This document shows positions 50,916 through 59,936 of a stretch of DNA of 64,000 bases, piece by piece. This DNA is from Jiangella asiatica (GTDB lineage Bacteria > Actinomycetota > Actinomycetes > Jiangellales > Jiangellaceae). The notes beneath the pieces are model-generated. The model saw only the letters and a program-made list of their open reading frames with translations. It was not told the origin of the DNA and made no database searches. The stretch is from positions 57,762 through 121,761 of the forward strand of contig NZ_SMKZ01000019.1 in assembly GCF_004349065.1 (NCBI RefSeq). The letters are read 5' to 3'. Numbering within the stretch: position 1 is the stretch's first letter; each line of letters begins with the position of its first letter. Both the position numbers and the translations under genes were made by a program.

Positions 50916-52519
50916 CCGTTCAGCTGGCTCGAGGCGGCCGCCTCGTCACGGCCGCCGTAGCCGCGGCCCTGCTCCTGGCCTCCTGCGGAGGCGACTCCGA
51001 TACCGGCTCCACCAACGGCGGTGGCGGCGGTGACACCACGTTCGTCACCGGGCTGGCGAGCCAGCCCGAGATGCTGGTGCGCAGCTTCACCTCCGACGCC
51101 ATCACGGCCACCGTCGGGCTGGCCATCGCCGAGGGCCTGGTGCGCACGACGAAGGACAAGGAGGTGGTACCGGCGCTGGCGCAGTCGTGGGACATCTCCG
51201 ACGACGGCCTGTCCTACACCTTCCACCTGCGCCAGGGCGTCACGTGGCACGACGGCGAGCCGTTCACGTCCGCGGACGTCGTGTTCAGCTTCCAGGAGGT
51301 GCTGCCGCTGTCGCCGACCGGCGCGGTGCTGACCGGCACCATCGACACCGTCACCGCGCCGGACGACGCGACCGTCGTGGTGACGCTGAAGCAGCCGCTG
51401 GCGCCGCTGCTGCTGGCGCTGGGCCCGCAGGACTTCAGCATCCAGCCCGCGCACATCTACGAGGGCACCGACCTGCTGGCCAACCCGAACAACCGGGCGC
51501 CGGTGGGCACCGGGCCCTACGTCTTCGACAGCTGGAGCGGTGACACCATCACGCTGACGGCCAACAAGGACTACTGGGACGGCGCGCCCGCCATCGGCCG
51601 GCTCGTCTACAAGGTGATCCCCGACAGCAACTCGCGCGCCAACGCGCTGCTGAACGGCGAGATCGACTACATCAACAAGTTCGACGTCGACGACACCATC
51701 GTCAAGGCGCTGGACGGCAACGACGAGATCACCCTGCAGAACGGCCGGGTCTCGGCGACGTTCATGACGATGTGGCTGAACCAGAACGAGGAGCCCTTGG
51801 GCGACCCGGAGGTCCGCAAGGCGCTGTTCATGGCCCTGGACCGCGACCTGATGGCCCAGTCGGCCGATCCGGAGTTCACCCAGCCCGCGACCGGGTCGTT
51901 CCCGATCGGCCTGTGGGCCACCGACACCGGCATCGACTACCTGGACATGTACGGCTACGACTCCGACGCGGCGGCCGCGCTGCTGGACGAGGCCGGCTAC
52001 CCAGAGCAGGGTGACGGCACCCGGTTCACCGTCAGGCTGCGGTACGTGGCGACCCAGCCGTACACGCAGGCGCTGGCCGCGATCATCGCCGACAACTGGC
52101 GGGCCATCGGCGTCGAGACCGAGCCCACCCAGGACGAGGCGACGGTGAACAGCTCGGCGGTGTTCACCGACCACGACTTCGGCACGAACATCCTGTCGCT
52201 GGACACCAGGCCGGACCCGGAGTTCGGGATCGGCCGCGTCTACAAGTGCAACCCGAACGACCTGGCGTTCAACAACCCGACCGGCTACTGCAACGAGGAG
52301 CTCGACGCCCTGTTCGTCGAGGCGGCGCGGACCCAGGACCAGCCCCAGCGCGCCGAGATCTACGCACAGGCGCAGGCGATCATCGCCGAGGAGCTGCCGG
52401 CCATCACGCTGCTGCAGATGGACCAGCCCGACGCGATCCGCTCGAGCTTCAACGGCATCGAGGAGTTCCTGTCCGGCGCGCTGTCCGGTGACCTCACCTG
52501 GAGCGCCCTGGAGCCGTGA
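50912..52519 (+). CDS. ABC importer solute-binding protein, family 5 (DppA/OppA type)
   Basis: 535-residue lipoprotein. Signal RGGRLVTAAVAAALLLASC ends in a lipobox (Cys 25) and a Gly/Ser linker. VPALAQSWDISDDGLSYTFHL, WHDGEPFTSADVVFSF and PVGTGPYVFDSW are the standard family 5 motifs. It delivers the ligand to the DppBCDF-type complex. Because downstream genes encode a dehydrogenase/decarboxylase pathway under the same candidate operator, the ligand is probably that pathway's substrate rather than a nutritional peptide. Confidence 0.94.
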   Translation: MTVQLARGGRLVTAAVAAALLLASCGGDSDTGSTNGGGGGDTTFVTGLASQPEMLVRSFTSDAITATVGLAIAEGLVRTTKDKEVVPALAQSWDISDDGLSYTFHLRQGVTWHDGEPFTSADVVFSFQEVLPLSPTGAVLTGTIDTVTAPDDATVVVTLKQPLAPLLLALGPQDFSIQPAHIYEGTDLLANPNNRAPVGTGPYVFDSWSGDTITLTANKDYWDGAPAIGRLVYKVIPDSNSRANALLNGEIDYINKFDVDDTIVKALDGNDEITLQNGRVSATFMTMWLNQNEEPLGDPEVRKALFMALDRDLMAQSADPEFTQPATGSFPIGLWATDTGIDYLDMYGYDSDAAAALLDEAGYPEQGDGTRFTVRLRYVATQPYTQALAAIIADNWRAIGVETEPTQDEATVNSSAVFTDHDFGTNILSLDTRPDPEFGIGRVYKCNPNDLAFNNPTGYCNEELDALFVEAARTQDQPQRAEIYAQAQAIIAEELPAITLLQMDQPDAIRSSFNGIEEFLSGALSGDLTWSALEP

Positions 52520-52727
52520 GCACGACGACCGCGGACGACGACCGCAGCGGAGGTGACGACCATGCTCAGACAGCGGACCAGAACCCGGGCACGAGCAGGG
52601 CCTGGGAAGATCGACACATCGGTTAGCCTCAAAAGTTCAACACGTGCCGGCACCCGTCGCCGCCCCGGCCGCGGACCCGGTGCGGACGTCGAGCCTGGCG
52701 TAGGTCGCCAGCCAGAAAGGCAGTCCC

Positions 52728-53408
52728 ATGGTCACGGTCTCTAGCGAAGGTCAGCGACGATTCCCGCCGCCGGACCGCAGGCCGAGCGCCTACGACAAGA
52801 TCAAGCAGGCGATCCTCTCCGGCGAGCTGGAACCGGGGCAGTCGCTGATCGAGGCCACGCTCGCGGAGTGGTGCCAGGTCAGCCGGACGCCGGTGCGTGA
52901 AGCCCTGACGCGCCTGGAGCAGGACGGCCTGATCCGGCGCGGCGACCGCGGCCTCGTGGTTCGCGAGAGCAGCCCCGAGGAGATCCTCGACATCTACGAG
53001 ACCCGCATCGTGCTGGAGGCGACAGCGGCTCGCTTCGCGGCTGACCGGCGCAACCAGAACGACCTGCTCCTGATGCGCCGGATGATCCCGCGGATGGCCA
53101 GCCTCGCCGACGCGGACGCCACCACGAAGGCAGCGGTCAACGCGGAGTTCCATCGGCTGATCTGGCGGGCCAGCCACAACGGCTCGCTGATCGACCTGCT
53201 CGGCCGGCTGAGCATGCACCTGGGCCGCTACCCGGCCACCACGCTGGCCTACCCGGGCCGGTGGGAGACGGCCAACCGGGAGCACGAGGAGCTCGTGGAT
53301 GCCATCGAGGCACGCGACGGCGAGCGCGCCGGCCAGATCGCCGGGCACCACTTCACCTCGGCCCGCGACATCCGGCTGAAGCTCTGGGAGACCGAGAGCC
53401 TGGCCTGA
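52728..53408 (+). CDS. GntR-family transcriptional regulator (FCD type)
   Basis: 226 residues. N-terminal winged helix: AYDKIKQAILSGELEPGQSL, then LAEWCQVSRTPVREALTRLEQDGLI. The helical FCD effector domain follows (YETRIVLEATAARFA, NAEFHRLIWRASHN, HEELVDAIEARDGERA) with histidines likely to bind a metal. FCD regulators usually sense carboxylates. Located between the importer operon and the enzyme operon; inverted repeats at 46839 and 53455 are its likely sites. The 208-bp gap upstream holds only a 10-bp palindrome GTGCCGGCAC (52644-52653) of unknown meaning. Confidence 0.93.
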   Translation: MVTVSSEGQRRFPPPDRRPSAYDKIKQAILSGELEPGQSLIEATLAEWCQVSRTPVREALTRLEQDGLIRRGDRGLVVRESSPEEILDIYETRIVLEATAARFAADRRNQNDLLLMRRMIPRMASLADADATTKAAVNAEFHRLIWRASHNGSLIDLLGRLSMHLGRYPATTLAYPGRWETANREHEELVDAIEARDGERAGQIAGHHFTSARDIRLKLWETESLA

Positions 53409-53454
53409 GCCAACCAACGTCCGCAGGCGAGCCTAGACGCCATTGCACGCCACG

Positions 53455-53470
53455 GTATACAGTCGAATGC
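53455..53470. promoter_or_regulatory. Putative GntR operator before the LLM/DUF3830 operon
   Basis: GTATAC-AGTC-GAATGC followed by AATCGTAGAC. It aligns with the site at 46839 over about 29 bases, keeping G-ATAC, G-ATGCAAT and GT--AC. It lies 27 bases before the ATG of the first luciferase-like gene. No clear -35/-10 pair was seen around it. Confidence 0.6.
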
Positions 53471-53496
53471 AATCGTAGACACGGAGGTCGTCGCGC

Positions 53497-54480
53497 ATGC
53501 GCTTTGGAGCAGCCATTCCGAACTGTCGCGAAGGCAAGGTCTATCCGCCCGGGTTCACCACCCCCGAGGTCCTGACCGAGCTGGCGGTGACGGCCGAGGC
53601 GAGCGGCTTCCACTCGCTGTGGGCCAACGACCTGCAGTCCACCTTCGACGAGGCGCTGTCCGGGCAGGCGCGGGCGACACCCAACTTCTTCGAGGCGCAG
53701 ACGACGCTGGCGTACCTGGCCGCACGGACCGAGCGGATCCGGTTCGTCACCTCCGCGGTCACGGTTCCGCTGCGCGACCCGATCCTGCTGGCCAAGCAGG
53801 TCGCCACGCTCGACGTGCTCTCCGGTGGGCGGTACGCGCTGGGGCTCGGGCTGGGCGGCAAGCGCACCGAGCTGGACCGGCTGCGCGGCCGCTTCAGCTC
53901 GTCGATCAACCGCGGCCGCTGGCTCGAGGAGTCGCTGGAGCTGATCGAGAAGCTGCTGACCGAGCAGGTCGTCGACCACGACGGCGAGTACTTCAGCGTC
54001 GAGGGCGCCGAGGTCTTCCCCAAGCCGCTCCAGCGGCCGTTCCCGCTCTACCTGACCGGCGCCGGCGACGAGATGCTGCGCCGCACCGCCCGGTGGGGCG
54101 CCGGCTGGATCCACATGCACATCACGCCGGAGCAGCTGACCGAGCGCATCCAGGCGCTGCACGAGGCGTGCGCGAAGGCCGACCGCGACCCCGCCGAGAT
54201 CGAGGTCTGCCTGCAGTTCGACGTGCTCGTCGCGCCCACGCGCGAGGAGGCGCGGCAGCGGTGGGAGAACTCCCTGGCCGCCGGCCTCGGCGCCGCTCGT
54301 GGCCGCTCGGCCGAGACGTCGTACATCGTCGGATCGCCGGACGACGTCGTCGCCCGGCTCGGCCAGTACCAGGACGCCGGCATGCAGCACGTCGGCCTGA
54401 TCCCCAGCGCGCACACGCCGGAGCAGCTGATCGAGCAGGTCCGGCTGCTGGGCGAGCAGGTCCTACCGCGGTTCGCCTGA
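53497..54480 (+). CDS. Luciferase-like (LLM) flavin-dependent oxidoreductase 1
   Basis: 327 residues, TIM-barrel flavoprotein of the bacterial luciferase superfamily, using FMN or coenzyme F420. RFGAAIPNCREGKVYPPG starts the barrel; SLWANDLQS, TERIRFVTSAVTVPLRDP and LSGGRYALGLGLGGKR are family motifs. The C-terminus VGSPDDVVARLGQYQDAGMQHVGLIP is typical. GGAGG lies nine bases before ATG 53497. First gene of the enzyme operon. It is probably a monooxygenase or dehydrogenase; cofactor and substrate cannot be told. Confidence 0.92.
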   Translation: MRFGAAIPNCREGKVYPPGFTTPEVLTELAVTAEASGFHSLWANDLQSTFDEALSGQARATPNFFEAQTTLAYLAARTERIRFVTSAVTVPLRDPILLAKQVATLDVLSGGRYALGLGLGGKRTELDRLRGRFSSSINRGRWLEESLELIEKLLTEQVVDHDGEYFSVEGAEVFPKPLQRPFPLYLTGAGDEMLRRTARWGAGWIHMHITPEQLTERIQALHEACAKADRDPAEIEVCLQFDVLVAPTREEARQRWENSLAAGLGAARGRSAETSYIVGSPDDVVARLGQYQDAGMQHVGLIPSAHTPEQLIEQVRLLGEQVLPRFA

Positions 54481-54556
54481 CACCGCGGTTCGCACGCTGC
54501 CGCAGCTGGCGCACCACCGCTGCCAGCACCACCGAGACGAATCGATGGGGTGAGGA

Positions 54557-54985
54557 ATGAAGAGGATAGAGGTCAGGGTCGGCGACGCCACAGCGCGCTA
54601 CACCCTGCTCGAGGACGCTCCGAAGACCGCCGAGGCCTTCTGGGAGTCGCTGCCGATCGAGGGCGTCATCACGCACGCCCGGTGGGCCGGCTCCGCGGTG
54701 TGGGTCAAGACGCCCAACCAGCCGATCGCCGCGCTCGACGACATCGAGCTGCCGGTGACGTCGATCTACCCGGGCACGATCGTGGTGCGGCCCAACCCGC
54801 GCGGCGTCGCCGAAGTGTTCATGTCCTACGGCGTCGCCGAGTCGCGCGGCCCGCTCGGGCGCACCTACGCCACCCCGGTCGCCGAGCTGGAGGGCGACGG
54901 CAAGGCGCTGATGGGCGCGTTCGGCGACACCTGGCAGGGCGGCTCGACGTCGGTGTCGATCAGCCGAGCGGAGGACCGGTCGTGA
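54557..54985 (+). CDS. DUF3830-like protein A
   Basis: 142 residues, small all-beta protein resembling the DUF3830 family (cyclophilin-like fold). Recognisable blocks: EDAPKTAEAFWESLP, THARWAGSAVWV, LPVTSIYPGTIVVRP and YGVAESRGPLG. No catalytic signature is known to me and no signal peptide is present. First of three adjacent homologues; GTGA overlap with the next gene. Members often lie in catabolic operons, and a role in substrate binding or as an enzyme subunit is a guess. Confidence 0.75.
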   Translation: MKRIEVRVGDATARYTLLEDAPKTAEAFWESLPIEGVITHARWAGSAVWVKTPNQPIAALDDIELPVTSIYPGTIVVRPNPRGVAEVFMSYGVAESRGPLGRTYATPVAELEGDGKALMGAFGDTWQGGSTSVSISRAEDRS

Positions 54986-55392
54986 CGAAGCTGCGGATCA
55001 CCATCGACGGCGTCAGCGCCGTCGCCGAGCTCAAGGACGCCGCCGCGCCAGCCGGAGTGGCCGCCGTCGTCGGCGCGCTGCCGCTGCGTACCCGCTTCGT
55101 GCACGCCAGCCGCAGCGGCAACTGCGCCGTGGCGCACGACGCCTCGCTGCAGCACCCGTCGGTGGGCATCGAGGGCCAGGTCAGCATGTACTACCCGGGC
55201 ATGCTCGCCTACGACCCGGCCCGCGGTCACCTGGTGTTGGCCTACGGCCAGGGCCAGGCGCGCAGCAACACCGGGACCCACTGGGTGACGTATCTCGGCG
55301 ACGTCGTGGAGAACCTCGCCGAGCTGGCGGTGAAGCTCCAGGACACCCGCGACCACGGTGCCCTGGACGTGCGGATCGAGTTGGGGGAGTGA
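54982..55392 (+). CDS. DUF3830-like protein B, divergent member
   Basis: 136 residues. It shares the outline of its neighbours, but with changes: AAPAGVAAVVGALPL, VHASRSGNCAVAH, VSMYYPGMLAYDP and LAYGQGQARSN in place of the consensus blocks. It uniquely carries GTHWVTYLGDVVENLAELAVKL. GTG 54982 overlaps protein A's stop and its own stop overlaps a GTG of protein C, so the three are translated in a chain. It may form a hetero-oligomer with A and C. Confidence 0.65.
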   Translation: MTKLRITIDGVSAVAELKDAAAPAGVAAVVGALPLRTRFVHASRSGNCAVAHDASLQHPSVGIEGQVSMYYPGMLAYDPARGHLVLAYGQGQARSNTGTHWVTYLGDVVENLAELAVKLQDTRDHGALDVRIELGE

Positions 55393-55394
55393 CG

Positions 55395-55817
55395 ATGACG
55401 CAGAAGCGCATCCGGTTCGAGTCCGGCGGCGTCGCCGCGGAGGCAGAGCTGCTGGAGGCGAACGCGCCCAAGGCCACCGCGGCCCTGTGGGAGATGCTGG
55501 CCGAGCCGATCGAGCGCAAGCTCATCTCGGCGAAGTGGTCCGGCGACGTCGGCGTCCTGCATCCCGGCGCCGGGCCGCTGCGCGAGGTGGCCGAGCTGGA
55601 GAACCCCGTCACCTCCATCTATCCGGGCGCCGTCGTCATGCGCCCGCGCGGCAGCGAGATCCTCATCGGATACGGGGTGGGGGAGTACCGCTGGGCCGTC
55701 GGGGTGGACTACACGACCCGGCTGGCCAAGATCGTCACCAACCGGTCGGAGTTCCTGTCCGTCGTGGCCCGCACAGCCGACCAGGGTCCGTCGTCCGTCG
55801 TCGTCTCCCGGGTCTGA
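55395..55817 (+). CDS. DUF3830-like protein C
   Basis: 140 residues. ANAPKATAALWEML, SAKWSGDVGVLHP, NPVTSIYPGAVVMRP and YGVGEYRWAVG match protein A closely in order and spacing. ATG 55395 has GGGGGAG six bases upstream; GTG 55389, overlapping the stop of B, is also possible. Followed after 30 bases by the second luciferase-like gene. Confidence 0.75.
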   Translation: MTQKRIRFESGGVAAEAELLEANAPKATAALWEMLAEPIERKLISAKWSGDVGVLHPGAGPLREVAELENPVTSIYPGAVVMRPRGSEILIGYGVGEYRWAVGVDYTTRLAKIVTNRSEFLSVVARTADQGPSSVVVSRV

Positions 55818-55847
55818 CCGCGTTCGAACACGTCGAGGGGAAAGCGC

Positions 55848-56837
55848 ATGGTGAAGTTCGCCTGGTTGTGCAGTCACGAGTCCTACCAGCCGGAGGAGCT
55901 GGTGGAACAGGCAGTCCTGGCCGAGCAGGCTGGCTTCGACACCGTCCTGGGCTCGGATCACTTCCACCCGTGGGTCGACGACGTCTCCGCGGCCGGCTTC
56001 GTCTGGAGCTGGCTGGGCAGCGTCGCGGCACGGACCGAGCGGGTCGAGCTCGGCACCTCCGTCACCTGCCCGTTGTTCCACTACCACCCCGGGCTGATCG
56101 CGCAGGCCTCCGCCACCGTGCAGCGGCTCTCCGGCGGCCGGCTCCTGCTGGGGCTGGGCAGCGGCGAGGCCATCAACGAGACGCCGCTGGGCTGGGAGTT
56201 CCCCGGGTATGGCGAGCGGATGGGCCGGATGCGGGAGGCGCTGGAGATCATCCGGCGGCTGCACGCCGGCGAGAAGCTGGACCACGACGGCGAGTACTAC
56301 CGCACGACGACGGCGCGCCTCTACAGCCCGCCGACGGCGCCGGTACCGACGCTGTTGGCCGCCGGCGGCCCGAAGTCGGCGGCCTTCGCCGGGACCCACG
56401 CCGACGGTCTTATCACCAGCGTCAAAAACCCGCAGGACACCCTCACCAAGGTGATCGAGCCGTTCCGCGCGGCCGCCGCCGAGCGGGGCAACGACAACCC
56501 GCGGATCCTGGCCACCCGGTGGACGGTCCTGGCCGGCGACGACGACGAGGCCTGGCGCGCGCTGGGCCCCATGCGCGGACTGCGCGCGCCCGGACGGCTG
56601 GAAGCCGCCGACCCGGCCGTGCTGCGTGAGCGCGCCGACGCGATGGACCGCGCCGAGGTGCTGGGCAGCTACACGCTGGTGGCCGACGCCGACGAGCTGG
56701 TCGAGGCCTACCGGCCGCTGGTCGAGGAGGTCGACGCGGAGTGGGTGTCGATCCAGGTCGCCAGCAACGACCCGGTGGCGGCCATCAAGCTGATCGGCGA
56801 GAGCGTCCTGCCGCGGCTGCGCGAGCTGGCGAGTTGA
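55848..56837 (+). CDS. Luciferase-like (LLM) flavin-dependent oxidoreductase 2
   Basis: 329 residues of the luciferase-like superfamily, with the F420-dependent glucose-6-phosphate-dehydrogenase-like pattern GSDHFHPWVDDVSAAGFVWSWLGSVAARTERVELGT (seen in part), LSGGRLLLGLGSGEAINE and AAGGPKSAAFAGTHADGLI. That resemblance favours F420 as cofactor. It is clearly different from LLM 1, so the two probably act on different steps. GAGGGGA lies seven bases before the ATG. Probably oxidises an alcohol or hydroxyacid in the pathway. Confidence 0.92.
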   Translation: MVKFAWLCSHESYQPEELVEQAVLAEQAGFDTVLGSDHFHPWVDDVSAAGFVWSWLGSVAARTERVELGTSVTCPLFHYHPGLIAQASATVQRLSGGRLLLGLGSGEAINETPLGWEFPGYGERMGRMREALEIIRRLHAGEKLDHDGEYYRTTTARLYSPPTAPVPTLLAAGGPKSAAFAGTHADGLITSVKNPQDTLTKVIEPFRAAAAERGNDNPRILATRWTVLAGDDDEAWRALGPMRGLRAPGRLEAADPAVLRERADAMDRAEVLGSYTLVADADELVEAYRPLVEEVDAEWVSIQVASNDPVAAIKLIGESVLPRLRELAS

Positions 56838-56841
56838 TCGC

Positions 56842-58449
56842 GTGACGAGCGAGGCGGCGAGCACCGCCGACCTGATGGCGGCCTACCTCGCCGAGGCGGG
56901 CACCGAAGCCATCTTCGCCTACCCCGGCGACCCGATCATCGAGTTCATGGAGCGCTCGCGGATCCGCGGGATCGACGTCGTCCTGGCGCGGCGCGAGGGC
57001 ACCGCGGCGTTCATGGCCGAGGCGCACGGCATGCTCACCGGTCGTCCCGGCGTCTGCCTGTCGACCTTGGGTCCCGGGTCGACGGCGCTGGTCAACGGCG
57101 TCGCTGCGGCCACGCTCGACCGGGTGCCGATGCTGGCGATCTCGGGGCAGATCGAGTCCGCCCGGGAGCCGTTCTTCACCCACCAGGTGGTCGACCACCA
57201 GGCGTTGTTCGCGCCGGTGACGAAGTGGGCCGGCCGGATGGACGCCGGTGCTGTCGCCACCGTCATGCGCAAGGCACTGCGCACCGCGACCGCCGAACGC
57301 CCCGGCGCCGTGCACCTCACCTGTGGGTCGGACACCTTCAAGGCGCCGGCCAGGGACGCCGTCGTCGCGGTGCCGCCGCTCGGCCCGCACCGAGGCGGTG
57401 TCAGCGTCAGCGGCGCCGACCCGTCGCGCCTGCTCGCGGCCGCGCGCCGTCCGGTGCTGCTGGCCGGCATCGGCGCGGTGCGCTGCGGTGCCACGGAGCA
57501 GCTGACCCGGTTGGCGGAAGTGGCGGGCCTGCCGGTGGTGGTCGCGCCGATGGCCAAGGGCGTCGTCGCCGAGGACTCGTCGATGTTCGCCGGCGTGCTC
57601 GACATGGCCTGCAACCAGGTGCTCTGGGACCTCCTGGCCTCCGCCGACCTGATCGTGGCGGCCGGCTTCGACCCCGTCGAGCTGATCAAGCCGTGGCGGG
57701 TCACGGCGCCGGTCGTGCACGTCGACACCACCGCGAACACCGACCAGGTGTACGCGAGCGACTGTGAGGTCGTCGGCGACGTCGCCGCCGCCCTCGGCTG
57801 GTTCGCCGACTCCTGGACCGGCGAGCCCCGATGGAGCGAGCGCGAGGTGAAGGAGCACCGGGCCCGGCTGCGCGAGGCCTACTACGCCGGGCGCGTCGCG
57901 GACCGGCTGAACCCGACCGACGTCATCGACGTGGTCGCCGGCCGGCTGGCCGGGGACGCGATCGTCACCACCGACGTGGGCTCGCACAAGCTCCTGGTCG
58001 GGCAGGGCTGGCCGGCCGCGTCGCCGCGCAGCGTGCTCATGACCAACGGACTGTCCGCGATGGGGTTCGGCGTGCCGGCGGCGATCGCGGCCAAGCTGCT
58101 CGACCGCGACCGGCCGGTGGCCGCTCTCGTCGGCGACGGGGGCTTCGCGATGGTGGCCACGGAGATGCGGCTGGCCGCCGGGCTCGGGCTGCCGATCGTG
58201 GTGGTCGTGTTCGTCGACGGCAGCCTCAACCGGATCGAGCTGAAGCAGATGGCGGCCAGCTACCCGAGCGTGGCGACCCGCATCGAGGACACCGACCTGG
58301 TCCAGCTGGCCGGTGCGATGGGGTGCGACGGGGTTCGGGTGCGCTCGGCGGGCGAGCTGGACCGTGCCCTGGAGAACGCCACCGGCCTGACCCGTCCGCT
58401 GGTGGTCGAGGCCCGGATCGACCCGGCCCAGTACGCGTCGCAGTTCTGA
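56842..58449 (+). CDS. Thiamine-diphosphate-dependent enzyme (acetolactate-synthase / sulfopyruvate- or benzoylformate-decarboxylase superfamily)
   Basis: 535 residues with the Pyr, central and PP domains. The proton-relay glutamate is E52 in ARREGTAAFMAEA. The diphosphate/Mg motif begins VGDGGFAM and ends DGSLN about 30 residues later, where the usual NN is SLN. It lacks an obvious FAD-site extension and is shorter than true acetolactate synthases, so decarboxylation or carboligation of a 2-keto acid is more likely. GTG start, four bases after LLM 2. Followed by an aldehyde dehydrogenase, which fits a 2-keto acid to aldehyde to acid sequence. Confidence 0.88.
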   Translation: MTSEAASTADLMAAYLAEAGTEAIFAYPGDPIIEFMERSRIRGIDVVLARREGTAAFMAEAHGMLTGRPGVCLSTLGPGSTALVNGVAAATLDRVPMLAISGQIESAREPFFTHQVVDHQALFAPVTKWAGRMDAGAVATVMRKALRTATAERPGAVHLTCGSDTFKAPARDAVVAVPPLGPHRGGVSVSGADPSRLLAAARRPVLLAGIGAVRCGATEQLTRLAEVAGLPVVVAPMAKGVVAEDSSMFAGVLDMACNQVLWDLLASADLIVAAGFDPVELIKPWRVTAPVVHVDTTANTDQVYASDCEVVGDVAAALGWFADSWTGEPRWSEREVKEHRARLREAYYAGRVADRLNPTDVIDVVAGRLAGDAIVTTDVGSHKLLVGQGWPAASPRSVLMTNGLSAMGFGVPAAIAAKLLDRDRPVAALVGDGGFAMVATEMRLAAGLGLPIVVVVFVDGSLNRIELKQMAASYPSVATRIEDTDLVQLAGAMGCDGVRVRSAGELDRALENATGLTRPLVVEARIDPAQYASQF

Positions 58450-58467
58450 GCACCTCGGAGGAGAACC

Positions 58468-59886
58468 ATGAAGCAACTGCGCTCGTTCGTCGCCGGCGAC
58501 TGGGTCGACGGCGAGCGAACCACCGTCGCCCGCGACACCTACACCAACGAGCCGGTGGCCGAGGTGCACGTGCCCGGTCAGGGCCAGGTGGGGGAGGCAA
58601 CCCGCGCGGTCGCCGCCGCCCAGGCCGAGCAGCAGCTCACGGCCTACGACCGGTACCGCATCCTGGCCCGGGCCAGTGAGCTGGTGCTCGAACGGGCCGG
58701 CGAGCTGGTCGACTCGATCGTCACCGACACCGGCTTCACCACCGTCGACGCCCGCCGCGAGATCGACCGGACGGCGCAGACGCTGCTGCTGTCGGGCGAG
58801 GAGGCCAAGCGGCTGCGCGGCGAGGTGGTGCCGATCGACGCCGACCCCGCCGCACCGGCCCGCGTGGCGTTCACCGTGCGCCGGCCGGTGGGCGTGGTCT
58901 GCGCCATCACCCCGTTCAACTCGCCGCTGAACACCGTCGCGCACAAGGTCGCGCCGGCGTTGGCGGCCGGGAACGGCGTGGTGCTGAAGCCGGCGCTGCA
59001 GACGCCGCTGACCGCGGACCTGCTCCTGCGCGTGCTGCTGGACGCCGGCCTGCCGGCGGGCCTGATCAGCGTGCTGTACGGCGACGGCTCGACGGTCGGG
59101 CAGTGGCTGCTGGAGGACGAGGTGCCCGCGTACTACGCGTTCACCGGCAGCACCGCGGTCGGCGAGCACATCCAGCGCACCATCGGCGTGCGCCGGGCCC
59201 AGCTGGAGCTCGGCAGCCTGGCCAGCACGATCATCTGCCACGACGCGGACCTCAAACGGGCGGCCCAGCTGTGCGTCAACGCCGCGTTCCGCAAGGCCGG
59301 TCAGGTGTGCACGTCGGTCCAGCGGCTCTACGTCCACGAGTCCGTCGTCGACGACTTCACCGGCGCGCTGCGGACGGCCCTGGACGGCCGCGGCGTCGGC
59401 GATCCGCGCGACCCGGCGACCTTCGTCGGCCCGCTCATCGACGAACAGGCGGCCGAGCGCGTGGCCGGCTGGGTGAGCACCGCCGCCGAGCAGGGCGCGG
59501 AGGTGATCGTCGGCGGTGGCCGCACCGACGCCGTCGTCCAGCCCACCGTCCTCACGAACGTCGCGCCGGACATGAACGTCATGTGCCGGGAGATCTTCGG
59601 CCCGGTCGTGTCGATCCGGCCGTTCACCGACGTGGACGCCGCGATCGACGAGGCCAACGACACCCCGTACGGCCTGGCGGCGGGGCTGTTCACCGCCGAC
59701 ATCGGCCGGGCGCTGCACGTGGCCGGCCGGTTGCGCGTCGGGACCGTGCACGTCAACGAGACCTCCAGCGCCCGCGTCGACCTGATGCCCTTCGGCGGGG
59801 TCAAGGCCAGCGGGTACGGGCACGAGGGCCCCGCCTACGCCATTCGCGACATGACCGAGGAGACGTTGTTGACGCTCGGCCCGTGA
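58468..59886 (+). CDS. NAD(P)-dependent aldehyde dehydrogenase
   Basis: 472 residues. The nucleophile is C281 in KAGQVCTSVQR and the general base E247 in LELGSLAS; CAITPFNSPLN and FTGSTAVGEHIQ are cofactor and phosphate-binding segments. EIFGPVVSIRPF and FGGVKASGYG follow as usual. Oxidises an aldehyde to the acid. GGAGGAG lies just before the ATG. It directly follows the thiamine enzyme, whose aldehyde product it probably consumes. Confidence 0.94.
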   Translation: MKQLRSFVAGDWVDGERTTVARDTYTNEPVAEVHVPGQGQVGEATRAVAAAQAEQQLTAYDRYRILARASELVLERAGELVDSIVTDTGFTTVDARREIDRTAQTLLLSGEEAKRLRGEVVPIDADPAAPARVAFTVRRPVGVVCAITPFNSPLNTVAHKVAPALAAGNGVVLKPALQTPLTADLLLRVLLDAGLPAGLISVLYGDGSTVGQWLLEDEVPAYYAFTGSTAVGEHIQRTIGVRRAQLELGSLASTIICHDADLKRAAQLCVNAAFRKAGQVCTSVQRLYVHESVVDDFTGALRTALDGRGVGDPRDPATFVGPLIDEQAAERVAGWVSTAAEQGAEVIVGGGRTDAVVQPTVLTNVAPDMNVMCREIFGPVVSIRPFTDVDAAIDEANDTPYGLAAGLFTADIGRALHVAGRLRVGTVHVNETSSARVDLMPFGGVKASGYGHEGPAYAIRDMTEETLLTLGP

Positions 59887-59936
59887 CGAACGGGGTCAAC
59901 GCGCCGTCCCCGTCCACCGGAGAAGCGGAGTACACC

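Noticed and set aside
52644..52653. Palindrome GTGCCGGCAC before the GntR gene
   Set aside because: Short, single copy, unlike the repeats at 46839 and 53455; not enough to call an operator.
56785..59823. 1012-codon open frame on the minus strand opposite the ThDP enzyme and aldehyde dehydrogenase genes
   Set aside because: It is antisense to two genes with intact catalytic motifs. Its translation is low-complexity, rich in Arg, Gly, Val and His, as expected from GC-rich third positions.
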